Assembly (NCBI GenBank): GCA_964345255.1
Contig: CAYFQK010000222.1
Coordinates: 1-5,554, forward strand
Length of the DNA stretch: 5,554 nt
From: JAIPAH01 sp964345255
GTDB lineage: Bacteria > Bacteroidota > Bacteroidia > Bacteroidales > JAIPAH01
Reading direction: 5' to 3'
The translations under genes and the position numbers were made by a program. Below the pieces are notes generated by a model. It was not told the DNA's origin. It was given only the letters and a program-made list of their open reading frames with translations, and made no database searches. Shown here in pieces: positions 5,539 through 5,554 of this stretch; position 1 is the stretch's first letter; each line of letters begins with the position of its first letter.

Positions 5539-5554
5539 CCCCGTTTCAGCGGGG
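5539..5554 (+). other. GC-rich stem-loop at the expected 5' end of the P2 transcript
   Basis: CCCCG (5539-5543), loop TTTCAG (5544-5549), CGGGG (5550-5554): a perfect five-pair G+C stem ending exactly at the window edge, in otherwise A+T-rich DNA. It starts four bases after the P2 -7 box, so it would form at or very near the RNA 5' end. Its role (mRNA stabiliser, leader processing of an RNA operon, or chance) cannot be decided here. Confidence 0.45.

Noticed and set aside
5461..5554. Open frame from GTG 5461 to the window end, and a 9-codon ORF at 5465-5494
   Set aside because: The GTG frame runs through promoter P2 and encodes a low-complexity Phe-rich stretch; the short ORF has no recognisable leader-peptide features.

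Overview
The window looks like chromosomal DNA from a member of the Bacteroidota, probably near the Cytophagales. Four things suggest this: promoter boxes of the TAnnTTTG type (with TTG about 19 bases upstream in the best cases), few Shine-Dalgarno sequences, moderate A+T-rich composition, and protein families typical of that phylum. The species assignment is inference. No phage, insertion sequence, CRISPR array or tRNA/rRNA gene is visible, and nothing looks horizontally acquired.

Layout. Bases 1-615 (minus strand) hold the first 205 codons of a hemerythrin/RIC (ScdA-like) protein that runs off the left edge. A divergent promoter region of about 119 bases follows. A plus-strand gene then encodes an exported thioredoxin-fold protein with a single active-site cysteine (735-1232). 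From 1284 to 5358 there is a tight, co-directional five-gene cluster: panC, panD, a multi-spanning LPG-synthase-TM/flippase-like membrane protein, rfaE2 and radA. Gaps are 17 and 3 bases, then a 38-base overlap, then 3 bases, so the genes are very likely co-transcribed. The radA end is followed by a hairpin terminator. The last ~140 bases carry two well-formed, similar Bacteroidota promoters in tandem, reading rightward into a gene or RNA operon outside the window.

How the genes work together. PanC and PanD give the two halves of pantothenate (vitamin B5/CoA) synthesis: PanD makes beta-alanine from aspartate, and PanC joins it to pantoate. RfaE2 makes ADP-heptose for lipopolysaccharide. The flippase-like protein belongs to the envelope. 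RadA is a recombination helicase. They form a housekeeping neighbourhood rather than one pathway.

The most notable observation is that panC is split. A run of nine A's at 1754-1762 shifts the frame, where eight A's would restore one intact 280-residue PanC. This could be a sequencing error, a recent mutation, or slippage that restores the frame. I found no convincing evidence for a new multi-gene system. The findings are local: the panC frameshift, the tandem promoter pair with a 5' stem-loop at the right edge, nearly leaderless panC, and variant active sites in two small proteins.
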